Assembly (NCBI RefSeq): GCF_963576675.1
Contig: NC_088916.1
Coordinates: forward strand, 22,481,501-22,545,500
Reading direction: 5' to 3'
Origin: Euphorbia lathyris
Taxonomy: Eukaryota; Streptophyta; Magnoliopsida; Malpighiales; Euphorbiaceae
Length of the DNA: 64,000 nt
Shown here: piece by piece, positions 34,189 through 44,003 of the stretch
Numbering within the stretch: position 1 is the stretch's first letter
Layout of the letters: each line of letters begins with the position of its first letter
Program-made: the position numbers and the translations under genes
The notes under the pieces: model-generated
Database searches by the model: none
What the model saw: the letters and a program-made list of their open reading frames with translations, nothing else
Told to the model about the DNA's origin: nothing

Positions 34189-35700
34189 TGTTGAGCGATT
34201 TCCGCAAGTGCACAGTATACGCTTGTAGTAATAAAAGATATTGATCCCACAGGGAACGTTTTTTCAACAAAAACTTATTCTGAATCGGTTAAATTTACTT
34301 TTAGGTTTATAATATAGAAAATCGTTTAATCGGTTTTGGTTTTGAAATTGCTAGAATTTTAGAGTATGAAGATGTTAGAAAATATCTGATTTAAGAATGA
34401 ATTTGCAAAACAGGAACGTTTTAGTACTTTAGAAAAGTAAACAAGTATATTCGTTTGCATTAAGCAAAGAAAACAACTTTAAACTTTGTACGAATTATAA
34501 AGATGAAATAAATGACGGAACCTCTAATTAATTGGCTTTGAACGCGACAAAACCCTTATCCGGGATAATTGCCCTTAACCAAATTAAAACTCTACCGAGA
34601 TAATAATTTGCCTAAGTGTTCAACAAAATTTCCTTGTAAAGATTTTGAATTAAACTACGTTTTAATGAAAACACCAGCAGTCACTTTAGTGGATTGGTTA
34701 CCATAAGTGCTGCATAAAAATCTATCGAATAGAACAGACTTTATTAGATGAAATATAAATTGATACAAGTTTACAGAGAACATGGAGCATGGAAACATTC
34801 GACGACTTGCAAGTGAACGGGTTGTCAATCCTTTCCTTGGGTTTCGTTAGAGTTTGTCAGGCTCAGGGGCGGATCCTCTACTCAATCTTCTCGTTGAATC
34901 TTCGTAATAGAAACTGGGTCGGTCTACTACCAAAATGAAAACTAAACTGGAACAATGTCTAAACGCTACTGAATTTGTTATTATTTAGTAAACAATGTGT
35001 GTACATCATATTGCTTTGAACAGAAATGAAATCTAATCTCTGACTCATTTCTGAGTCAGAGTTTCTGCATAACTCTTGCACTAATCTAAAAATCTAACTC
35101 TCTCATCATTTTTCTACATATCTTCAACTCTCCATCAACTCTTTATTTATAGATGTTGAAGGGTCTTGATTGAAGTGTCGTGTCCGTTGTGAAGGATCGT
35201 GTCCGTTGTGAAAGGACGTCTTTATCCACCCGAACGAACGCGTTTCTTGGATTTTAACATGTGTTCATTGTACTTGGCAGAATTTCTGCTCTTACCGAGA
35301 ATGGAAATTCTCTGCCGAGAATAAGGAAGTGATTTTTCAGCCTTCGGACGAAAGGGCGTGTCGCGACCGAGAATTTGAGATTCCCTGTCGCGGCCCCAAA
35401 TTCTCTACCGAGAATTTTGGATTCTCTGCTGAGAATTTGCATCTTTCTCTGTTTCTGACTTCATCTTTGTCCTCGTTTTGGTGTAATTGATCTTTGTTGT
35501 TTTTGACTCCTTTTGTAAGGTTTTTCTTCTGTTTTTAAGCTCTTTTCGTTCCTATTTGGATTTTACCAAATATTTACGTACCTTACAAGAAAGAAACATA
35601 TTCGAGAGTAAAAGCTTTCTAAACAGTTATAAATAGCATAAATTCGTAGCAATATTGATGTAATTATTGATGATATTTTAGGTATATTTTGGGCTTAACA
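34189..35700 (-). mobile_element. Solo LTR of the Athila-like family
   Basis: On the minus strand it starts TGTTAAGCCCAAAATATACC and ends GCTCAACA, like the LTRs of 24235-32428 but clearly diverged from them. A perfect TSD AAGAA lies at 34184-34188 and 35701-35705. Its end confirms where this LTR family terminates. It contains short GAATTCTC-like palindromes near 35355-35440. It was left by LTR-LTR recombination after insertion into the SIRE-like 5' LTR. Confidence 0.9.
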
Positions 35701-36289
35701 AAGAACAAATTTGTATCAATTGTAAAGATTGAGAAAGTGGTGCTGAGTACTCGGTTTTAGTACTCAGCGGTAGAGAAAAATCTGAGTGTTTGGTTATAGC
35801 GCTCAGTAGGGTTGAGCAGACGAATAGAGGACGGTACTCTTGCATACTCAATTGTTTTGTAAACAGTTTGTGCTCTACCTTTAAAGATCTTAGTAGTGGA
35901 TTGAAAAAACCCGGAAGGATTCTGGGGACTGGACGTAGGCGGTGAGGCCGAACCAGGATAAGTCTGCTGAGTAATTTCTAACCCTTTCTCTCAATATATA
36001 TATATGTATGTGTTGCTTGCTTAAATTACTCAGGATATAAATTGTATAAGTTGATACTGAGTAATCAGAGTGCTGAGTTGGAAGCTGAACTTAAGTGTTA
36101 ATTCCCAACTCACAAGTAAAATGGTTCTAGTCAACCTCTGACTAAAGCTGTCTTACATCTCACCCGGCCTTGCTGACCAAAACTGAGTAAAGTAATTTAA
36201 AGAATTAAATTAAGTCAGCATAATTACGCGAAAAAATTACATTAGTTCCTACCCCCCCCCCTTGGAACTATTCACACGGGACCAACAAG

Positions 36290-36301
36290 TGGTATCAGAG
36301 C
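36290..36301 (+). other. Primer-binding site of SIRE-like element 1 (tRNA-iMet)
   Basis: TGGTATCAGAGC follows two bases after the LTR end and is the standard initiator-Met PBS of copia elements. Confidence 0.9.
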
Positions 36302-36351
36302 ACAGTAGCTCACTACTCAAAGATAAAACTATCTTGAACTTATCCATGTAA

Positions 36352-38257
36352 ATGGCTGAGAACAGCACTCATTTCCTTCTAGGAAATCAAACAACACAGA
36401 TACTCCCCGAGGGATAATCTATTAGTCGGTCTCCCTTGTTCTTCGGGTCAAACTATACATTTTGGAAGAACATGATGAAAATTTTTATACAAGCAACAAA
36501 CATGAGTGCATGGCTTGCAAAAGTCCAAGGCCCGTTTGTTCCTTACAAAATGGTAAACAACGAGAAAGTTGTTAAAAGTGAAACTGAGTGGTCAGAAGAT
36601 GACCTTAACAAACTACAGAATAATGCTTCGGTTATCAATATGCTTCATTATGCTTTAGATGCTGCAGAGTACAAAAAAATTTCAGGTTGTGAGTCAGCAC
36701 AGGAGATATGGAAGAAGCTGGAAGTGACCTATGAAGGCACAAGCAAGGTCAAGGAATCCAAAGTGAACCTGATGAGGGCATCTTGTACTCGTACGTGGGG
36801 CGTAGGATAGGACACACAGAGCCTGAATCCGGAGCCGAGAGAAAGGAAGAAAACCGCGCGGAAGGGGGATCACTAGGGCATCCACGCGGAGCATGTTGTC
36901 TAGTACGCGGAGCATGGATCAAGCCTTCGGGGAGAACCAGTTCCACGAGGGCATATACGTGGGGCGTATCCCGAAGGACGCGGGGCGTGAAGACCACCTT
37001 CGAGAACATTCAAGCTCAGACATGCACTCACACGGGGCGTGAGAAGATATACGTGGGGCGTACCTCATCCGAAGAATACTTCCTCCCCAAGTTCTTGATG
37101 CTTGGGACCACTCCTTAATTACACCTTTGCCACTCCCTAATTACAACTCTACCACTCCTTATTTACAACCATGTCACCCCTTTACCATTAACCCAATTTA
37201 CCCTTTAGATTTGTATTTTAATTAGTTAGATAATTTACCCTTTTGTAATTTGGCAATTAGGTTTTTTTTTAGATGATATAAATTCATCTCTTTCTCTTTG
37301 TAATGTTTAACTTTTTATCAATCAATATTATATCTTCTTCCTTGTGAAGTTTGTTAAGGTTTTCACCTTCAACAATGGGGATTTCACTATTCCTATGGAT
37401 TTAGTCCATGAAACTTGGGATTCACTCCTTCTAGTTTAGCTAGAGAAGTTGGTATTCTTTGTAAGTTTACGATTAAAACTTTCAGATAAAACCGATCTGT
37501 ATCAGAACCAACACATGAGACTATACGAGCTATTTGAGATGAATGAAAATGAAGACATCTCAGAAATGAACTCAAGGTTCACCAACATCATCAATGAGCT
37601 TAAAAGACTTGGCAAGAACTTCATGGAAGAAGAGCAGGTGAAGAAAATCTTAAGAAGTCTACCCAAAAGCTGGCAAGCTAAGAAGACAGCTGTGGAAGAA
37701 GCTCAGGACCTGACCACATACAAATATGATGAGCTCATAGGATCTCTGTTGACCCACGAGATCTCCATCAAAAACTTTGAAGCTAAAGAAAAGTCAGAAG
37801 ACAAGAAGCAAAAATCACTTGTCATGAAAGCTGACTCAACAGAAGCTGACTCATCAGATGATGAGGAGATGGACATGTTTACCAGGAAGATGAAGAAGTT
37901 GTTCAGAAAGAATGACAAGAACAGCAAAAGGCCATTCAGAAGAAGCGATAAATACAAAGCTGAGTCCAGCGACAGCAGATACAAGAAGGACAGCTCGAAG
38001 CCTGTCACTTGCTTTGAATGCCATCAAACTGGACACATTAAATCAAGCTGTCCAACTCTGAAGAAAGAAAAGAAAGGTAGAAGAAAAGAAATGGTGGCGA
38101 CATGGAGCGATAGTGATGAGTCAACCTCATCAGAAGCTGATGCCACTGAGTCAGCAAACATATGTTTCATGGCTGACGAATCTGCTGACCACTATCGATC
38201 TGAGCAAGCTGACCTCTCAGATGGATCTGACCAAGATGAACACTCCAATGAGGTAAC
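36352..38257 (+). pseudogene. SIRE-like gag, element 1 (5' and middle parts)
   Basis: The ATG is at 36352 and a TAA interrupts at codon 22 (36415). The same protein continues: LFFGSNYTFWKNMMKIFIQA, then YALDAAEYKKISGCESAQEIW. At 36769 it is split by a solo LTR and resumes at 37505 (HMRLYELFEMNENEDISEMN, KRLGKNFMEEEQVKKILRSLP). It carries the zinc knuckle CFECHQTGHIKSSC. It is split again at 38257 by element 2 and continues at 47989. The protein is the capsid/nucleocapsid precursor. Apart from the insertions it matches element 2 gag closely. Confidence 0.9.
36770..37504 (+). mobile_element. Solo LTR (735 bp), family unknown, in gag of element 1
   Basis: The ends are TGATGAGGGC and TGTATCA, giving TG...CA. 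The TSD GAACC is perfect at 36765-36769 and 37505-37509. It holds three exact copies of ACGTGGGGCGT (36793, 36957 and 37051) and several variants. The strand is arbitrary because nothing shows its direction. A 111-codon ORF at 36783-37118 follows the repeat and looks non-coding. Confidence 0.8.
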
Positions 38258-38483
38258 TGTTGAAACACCTTTCCATAAGATTTTGATTTGAAAAAATCAT
38301 CCATGATTAAGAGGCAGTTAAATTTAAGTGCTTTGATTTAATTGTACTAATCTGTTTGTTCAATATTGAGTACAAATATATATATAAAGATAAGGACAGG
38401 ACAAAGTCAGCTTATCAAATTAAACGCGAAAAAGTTATATTAGTTCCTAACCCCCCCTTGGAACTAATCACACGGGACCAATA
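38258..38483 (+). mobile_element. 5' LTR of element 2, internally deleted
   Basis: The first 146 bases or so match the start of the 3' LTR up to AAGTCAGC. The next sequence matches the last 80 bases of the 3' LTR, after a second AAGTCAGC (46737 region and about 47910). The deletion removes the TATAAAAGG promoter. The end is GGGACCAATA where CCAACA is expected. Confidence 0.9.
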
Positions 38484-38485
38484 AG

Positions 38486-38497
38486 TGGTATCAGAGC
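38486..38497 (+). other. Primer-binding site of element 2 (tRNA-iMet)
   Basis: TGGTATCAGAGC, two bases after the 5' LTR, as in element 1. Confidence 0.9.
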
Positions 38498-38545
38498 CTA
38501 AGCTCACTACTCAAAGATCTAACAATCTTGAGCTGATCCCGAAAA

Positions 38546-39763
38546 ATGGGTGAGAATAGCACTCGTTTCCTTCCCGGGAACCAAACAACACAGATACTCC
38601 CTGAGGGATTATCAATCACTAGACCTCCCCTATTCTTTGGATCTAATTATACATTCTGGAAGAATAGGATGAAGAACTTTATTCAAGCCACAAACATGAG
38701 TGCATGGCTTGCAATTGTTCAAGGTCCACATGTGCCATATAAAACTGTTAACAATGAGAAAGTTGTTAAAAGTGAAGCTGAGTGGACAGAGGATGACCTC
38801 AGAAAATTACAAAATAATGCTTCGGCTATCAATATGCTTCACTGTGCTTTAGATGCTGCAGAATACAATAAGATTTCAGGTTGTGAGTCAGCACAGGAGA
38901 TTTGGAAGAAGCTAGAAGTAACCTATGAAGGCACAAGCAAGGTTAAGGAGTCCAAAGTAAATCAGCATATGAGACTCTACGAGCTGTTTGAGATGAACGA
39001 GAATGAAGACATCTCGGAAATGAACGCAAGATTCACAAACATCATAAACGAGCTCAAAAGACTTGGAAAGAACTTCACTGAAGAGGAACAGGTGAAGAAA
39101 ATCCTAAGAAGTCTGCCTAAGAGCTGGCAAGCAAAGAAAACAGCTGTAGAAGAAGCTCAAGACTTGACTACCTACAAATATGATGAGCTGATCGGATCCT
39201 TGCTGACCCATGAAATCTCTATGAAAAATTTTGAAGCTAAAGAAAAATCCGAAGACAAAAAGCAGAAATCACTAGTGATGAAAGCTGACTCTACAGAAGC
39301 TGAGTCAACTGATGATGAGGAAATGGCTATGTTCACTAGAAAGATGAAGAAGCTGTTTAGAAGAAATGACAGAAACGGCAAAAGGTCATTCAGAAGAAGT
39401 GACAAATACAAAGCTGAGTCGAGTGACAAATACAAGAAGGATAGCTCCAAGTTTGTCACATGTTTTGAGTGCCATCAAACTGGGCACATCAAGTCAAGCT
39501 GTCCCAACCTCAAGAAGGAGAAGAAGGGAAGCAAAAAGGCTATGGTAGCAACATGGAGAGATAGGGATGAGTCAACCTCGTCTGAAGCTGAGGCAAATGA
39601 AACAGCCAACATATGCTTCATGGCTGATGATGCTGACCACTCTCAATCTGAGCATGATGACCACTCTGATGAAACTGACCAGGAGGTGCACACTAATGAG
39701 GTAACACCCTTACTTTTGTTTAGAAATGAGATGGTAAATGCCCTGAGTGATTTATATAACTAA
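38546..39763 (+). CDS. gag: SIRE-like gag, element 2
   Basis: The 405-codon ORF starts with MGENSTRFLPGNQTTQILPE, which matches the start of element 1 gag, so I take this ATG. A retrotransposon gag core follows: LFFGSNYTFWKNRMKNFIQA near residue 30, then EIWKKLEVTYEGTSKVKESK, LYELFEMNENEDISEMN and EEQVKKILRSLPKSWQAK. A lysine-rich region and one zinc knuckle (CFECHQTGHIKSSC, C-x2-C-x4-H-x4-C) come near residue 310. The end is acidic. It terminates in DLYN then TAA where element 1 reads on as DLYTLTKKC, so the stop is probably a mutation and the natural polyprotein continues. It forms the particle and binds RNA. Confidence 0.9.
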   Translation: MGENSTRFLPGNQTTQILPEGLSITRPPLFFGSNYTFWKNRMKNFIQATNMSAWLAIVQGPHVPYKTVNNEKVVKSEAEWTEDDLRKLQNNASAINMLHCALDAAEYNKISGCESAQEIWKKLEVTYEGTSKVKESKVNQHMRLYELFEMNENEDISEMNARFTNIINELKRLGKNFTEEEQVKKILRSLPKSWQAKKTAVEEAQDLTTYKYDELIGSLLTHEISMKNFEAKEKSEDKKQKSLVMKADSTEAESTDDEEMAMFTRKMKKLFRRNDRNGKRSFRRSDKYKAESSDKYKKDSSKFVTCFECHQTGHIKSSCPNLKKEKKGSKKAMVATWRDRDESTSSEAEANETANICFMADDADHSQSEHDDHSDETDQEVHTNEVTPLLLFRNEMVNALSDLYN

Positions 39764-39879
39764 CTAAAAAATGCAATAACAAGATAAAATCACTCAGCAG
39801 GTGATGTGACGAGATTGAAGAGGTCAAGCTGAGTGACCTCCGATATCTCCTCCAGGACAACTCAGACTTACATACCAAC

Positions 39880-40329
39880 ATGCAAATAATACATAAGTTT
39901 GTCACGGAGGTTCAATCTGAGTCAAAGAAACTTAGAAAGGATGTCACAACCTTACAGAGTCAAGTGAAAGGCTCAAGTGGAAATAAACCCCATGCTGAGT
40001 ACGCAGGTACTAGTCAGCATAAGCAATTCATTCAATGTGAATGTTGTGGAAAAAGGGGGCACACAAAAGATATGTGTTGGCATAACAAGCGGATTGTCCA
40101 ATGTGACTTCTGCAGAAGAAAAGGGCATTCCACAAAAGTATGTTGGCATGCCCAACACAACAATGCTGACCATACTCAATACAACCCTCAAAGGGTACCT
40201 TTTTGTGACTTATGTGGTAAGCCAGGCCACACTATAAAAGTATGCCGTCATAAGTTAAAATATGATTTTGCACCTGTTTATACTAACAAGAAAGGACCCA
40301 AAAAGAATTGGGTACCTAAAAATGAATAG
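39880..40329 (+). CDS. SIRE-like nucleocapsid with three zinc knuckles, element 2
   Basis: The 149 codons begin in a coiled-coil-like segment (FVTEVQSESKKLRKDVTTLQ) followed by three C-x2-C-x4-H-x4-C motifs: CECCGKRGHTKDMC, CDFCRRKGHSTKVC and CDLCGKPGHTIKVC. It ends KKGPKKNWVPKNE. With the single knuckle in gag this makes four. It is part of the gag-pol precursor cut off from gag by a stop and frame change. Multiple knuckles here suggest strong RNA or DNA binding, which is an inference. In element 1 the region at 47989-48562 is similar but its first knuckle is broken. Confidence 0.8.
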   Translation: MQIIHKFVTEVQSESKKLRKDVTTLQSQVKGSSGNKPHAEYAGTSQHKQFIQCECCGKRGHTKDMCWHNKRIVQCDFCRRKGHSTKVCWHAQHNNADHTQYNPQRVPFCDLCGKPGHTIKVCRHKLKYDFAPVYTNKKGPKKNWVPKNE

Positions 40330-40335
40330 TTTAAA

Positions 40336-41166
40336 ATGCAGGTCAGCTTGACATGCGTGGAGAAGTCAAAACTTTGGTACATAGACAGCGCATGCTCAAG
40401 GCACATGACAGGTGATGAAACACAATTCATCACACTAGAACTTAAACGAGGTGGAAGTGTAAGCTTTGGAGACAACAAGAAGGGTAAGATAGTCGGCTCA
40501 GGTACTATCGGAGGTAACCCAACTATTGAGTCAGTCTCCTTAGTTAAAGGTCTCAAATACAATCTACTAAGTGTAGCTCAGCTTTGCAAAAGTGGTAGAA
40601 AGGTTGTATTTGATGATACTAAGTGTCAAATACTCGAGGGAAGTACAAACGAATTAATTTTAACTGCCCCTCGTGTAGAAAATGTATACATGCTGAGTCT
40701 GGAAAAACAGTTTTCTAAAAATATATGCTTAGTGTCTAAAGAGGACAACTCCTGGCTATGGCATAGAAGACTTGGTCATGTAAGCATGGACCTTCTTGCC
40801 AAATTAGCTAGAAAGCAATTAGTTGAGGGATTACCCAAATTAAAGTTTGAAAAAGATCAATTGTGCAAAGCTTGTCAGCAGGGGAAACAAACTAAAAATA
40901 CATTTCATAGTAAAAATATTGTCTCAACCAAGAGACCATTAGAATTACTACACTTGGATCTTTTCGGACCTATCCAGCCGCTCAGCTTGGGAGGAAAGAA
41001 ATTTTCCTTGGTCAGTGTAGATGATTTCTCTCGGTATACTTGGATCATCCTGCTGAGTAGCAAAGATGAAACATTTGAGATGTTCACTACACTGATTAAG
41101 AAACTTGAAAATGACAAGGACCTAAGAGTAGCTCATATTAGAAGCGACAACGGTGGAGAAAATTAA
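40336..41166 (+). pseudogene. SIRE-like protease and integrase N-terminal half, element 2
   Basis: The ORF starts with a protease-like motif: LWYIDSACSRHMTGD, where copia proteases usually have DSG or DSA. It continues with the pre-integrase region WLWHRRLGHVSMDLLAK and CKACQQGK (His-His-Cys-Cys zinc finger), and the integrase core LHLDLFGP and HIRSDNGGE (first two catalytic Asp). A frameshift at about 41160 precedes the catalytic Glu. Normally the protease frees the parts of the polyprotein and the integrase inserts the cDNA. Confidence 0.85.
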
Positions 41167-41167
41167 A

Positions 41168-41888
41168 AAACCAACAGTTTGATGAATTCTGTGAAACTAG
41201 TGGTATTGACCACAATTTCTCTGCTCCTAGGACTCCTCAACAGAATGGGGTTGTTGAAAGGAAGAACAGAACAATTGTCGAAATTGCTAGAACCATGCTG
41301 AGTGAAAATAGGCTTCCAAAGTACTTCTGGGGTGAAGCTGTCCACACAACATGCTATATACTGAATAGGGCTCTAGTAAGACCTATACTTAAGAAAACCC
41401 CATATGAACTTTGGAAAGGACGAAATCCCAACATAGGTTACTTTCGTGCTTTTGGGTGTAAATGTTTTATACTCAATACCAAGGACAATCTTGCAAAATT
41501 TGATGCTAAAGCTGACGAAGCGATCTTTTTAGGGTACTCAACAAACAGTAAAGCATATAGAGTCTATAACAAAAGAACTCAAATTGTAGAAGAGTCTGTC
41601 CATGTTGAGTTCGATGAAGCTGGCCCCACAGGAAAGACAACTCAGCTCATTGAATATGAACCAAGCTCAGCTTCCGTTGACCAACCAGGAGCCTCTGAGT
41701 CATCTATACAAGGGCTGACCAAAGGTAAGCAAGAAGTTGAAATAATGTTTACTGACCAATCTATCCTTGTAGAGACTGTAGAAACACCTATTCCAAATGA
41801 CTCAACAATGCCAAAAGAAATAAAGATCCCAAGAGGACATTCAGAAAAGTCCATCCTTGATGCTGCTGATGACCAGAGATCAGCTTAG
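41168..41888 (+). pseudogene. SIRE-like integrase C-terminal half, element 2
   Basis: The frame restarts after the shift near 41162 and reads the catalytic Glu region (FSAPRTPQQNGVVERKNRT), then LPKYFWGEAVHTTCYILNRA and KTPYELWKGRNPNIGYFRAFG. A polar tail (about residues 130-200 of the open stretch) leads towards RT. It is continuous to 41888, after which the frame moves to the RT. With the frameshifts, no full-length integrase can be made. Confidence 0.85.
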
Positions 41889-43452
41889 GAAATACCTCAG
41901 CAATGTTGCCTTCGTCTCAATGCATGAGCCAAAGAACTTTGCTGATGTTGAGCACGATGAGTATTGGATCAATGCCATGCAAGAAGAACTTGACCAATTC
42001 ACCAGAAATGAGGTATGGGATTTAGTACCTAAACCTAGGAATCAAAAGCCCATAGGAACTAAGTGGGTCTTTAGAAACAAACTAGATGAGCATGGAAATG
42101 TAGTTAGGAACAAAGCTCGACTCGTAGCCTAAGGCTATAGTCAGCAAGAGGGTATTGACTATGGAGAAACGTTTGCACCAGTTGCTAGGCTAGAAGCTAT
42201 ACGTATATTGTGTGCCTATGCTAGTTTTATGAACTTTAAATTATACCAAATGGATGTAAAAAGTGCATTTCTTAATGGCTTTATAAACGAAGAGGTATAT
42301 GTTAATCAACCTCCTGGGTTTGAAGATCCAAAATTTCCGAACCACGTTTATAAACTCAAAAAGGCCCTGTACGGCCTAAAGCAAGCTCCAAGAGCTTGGT
42401 ATGAGAGGTTGACCAACTTCCTGCTGACCAGGAACTATGTCAGGGGAAAAGCTGACACAACCTTATTTATTAAGAAAAAGGGTAAACATACCCTACTTGC
42501 ACAAATATATGTAGATGATATAATATTTGGTGCTACTGATGAATCTTTGTGCAAAGAATTTAGCAAACAGATGCAAACTGAGTTTGAAATGTCCATGATG
42601 GGTGAACTCAACTTCTTCCTTGGACTCCAAATTAAGCAAGGTAAGAATGGCATCTTCATAAGTCAGTCCAAGTACACCAAAGAGATGTTAAAGAAATTCT
42701 GCATGGTAGATTGCAAACCTATATCAACCCCCATGGGTACTGATACTGTCCTATGCAAAGATGAGAAGAGTAAGTCAATAAATAGCAAACTCTATCGAGG
42801 TATGATAGGTTCCTTACTTTATCTCATAGCTAGTAGACCTGATATATAGTACTCAGTATGTTATTGTGCGAGATATCAAGCTGACCCCAGGGAATCTCAT
42901 CTAACTGCTGTAAAAAGAATTTTTAAATATTTGTAGAGCTCAGTTGATGTAGGTCTATGGTATCCAACTTCAAATGACTTCACACTCATTGGATATACCG
43001 ATGCTGATTATGGACGAGATAAGCTAGAACACAAGAGCACTTCGGGAGGATGTCATTTCCTTGGAAGCTGTCTAGTATCTTGGTTCAGCAAGAAGCAATC
43101 ATCTGTAGCCCTGTCTACAACCGAAGCTGAGTACGTAGATGCTGGAAGCTGTGTTGCACAAGTCCTATGGATAAAGCAACAGCTTGAGGATTATGGAGTT
43201 AAAATAGAAACAATAGAGATCAGATGTGACAACAAGAGTGCCATTGCTCTATCTAAGAATCCAGTCCAACACAGCAGGATGAAGCATGTTAGCATAAGAC
43301 ATCACTTCATCAGAGATCACGTACTAAAGGATGAGATCAAGCTGACCCATATGCCAACTAATGAACAGATTGCAGATATCTTCACTAAGCCCTTGGCACG
43401 TGAGCAATTCAACATACTAAGAGAAGCCATTGGTATGTCAAATCCACTTTAA
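41857..43452 (+). pseudogene. SIRE-like reverse transcriptase-RNase H, element 2
   Basis: One frame carries the whole region with three in-frame stops at 42130 (TAA), 42847 (TAG) and 42934 (TAG), each where element 1 has Gln. Motifs are [58 protein letters not shown] (catalytic YVDD), [12 protein letters not shown] and the RNase H motifs GYTDADYGRDK, LSTTEAEY and CDNKSAIALSKNP. It would copy element RNA into DNA. The stops are mutations consistent with C to T change. Confidence 0.92.
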
Positions 43453-44003
43453 TAAATCTATATGAAAAGTTGAATATTGAGTGACTGCCATGTTGAGTGA
43501 AAAGTTGAAAATTGCGCAAATACCATGCTGTGTAAATTAACAATAAGCAAATACTACTTACTAAGCTTGAAATGTAGAAAAATCACCCTATGCTGAGTTG
43601 ACATATATATTGTGTGATTATCCTAAGTAAGTACACATACTGAGTTACCTAGAAATAGGAAAATCATCTTCACAAGAACTAGGTACTCAATATCGCGAAT
43701 ACTTCGAATTCTAGCAAAACTGAGTAGAAACCCACCTGCACAAAATAAATGCTCACACGTGTAACATCTAGCACCTTGGAAAGGCACGCAATAATGGCAA
43801 AACCCATGCGCCGAAGATGTCATAAATGATAGAATCTCTGTCGATTGAACGTCCCTAGGTAAAACGGCTAGTTAAATGAATAGGGCCACCGTAGATCTCT
43901 ATAAATAGTGGAAGATTTCCCACTTAATCCTCTTTACGCTTAAATGTTTTGACATTCAGATTCTTCTATCTCTCAAATTTCAAAATCCCTAAAATCTCTG
44001 AGA
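43453..44003 (+). other. Spacer between pol and env-like ORF, element 2
   Basis: About 550 non-coding bases that hold many GCTGAG/GCTGAC-type words and a TATA box at 43900. Element 1 has the equivalent at 55351-55872. Confidence 0.7.
43900..43908 (+). promoter_or_regulatory. Candidate internal TATA box before env-like ORF, element 2
   Basis: TATAAATAG in the context TCTATAAATAGTGGA lies 104 bases upstream of the ATG at 44004. The same 15-base context lies upstream of the env-like ORF of element 1 (55757-55771). Conservation between the two diverged copies is suggestive. There is no proof of transcription. Confidence 0.45.

Larger units (their letters stand above)
33392..36287 (+). mobile_element. 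5' LTR of SIRE-like element 1 (interrupted)
   Basis: Two parts, 33392-34188 and 35706-36287, form a native LTR of about 1.38 kb. A 24-base stretch present in the 3' LTR near its start is missing here. Over the first well-aligned 88 bases I count about four differences from the 3' LTR. A TATAAAAGG box is at 34019-34027. A run of nine C at about 36252-36261 precedes the LTR end. Confidence 0.88.

Noticed and set aside
34189..35700. Considered as part of a longer minus-strand Athila element
   Set aside because: The perfect 5-bp TSD AAGAA on both sides of one LTR shows that it is a solo LTR.
36783..37118. 111-codon ORF within the 735-bp solo LTR
   Set aside because: It coincides with the ACGTGGGGCGT repeats, crosses no known domain and sits in an LTR.
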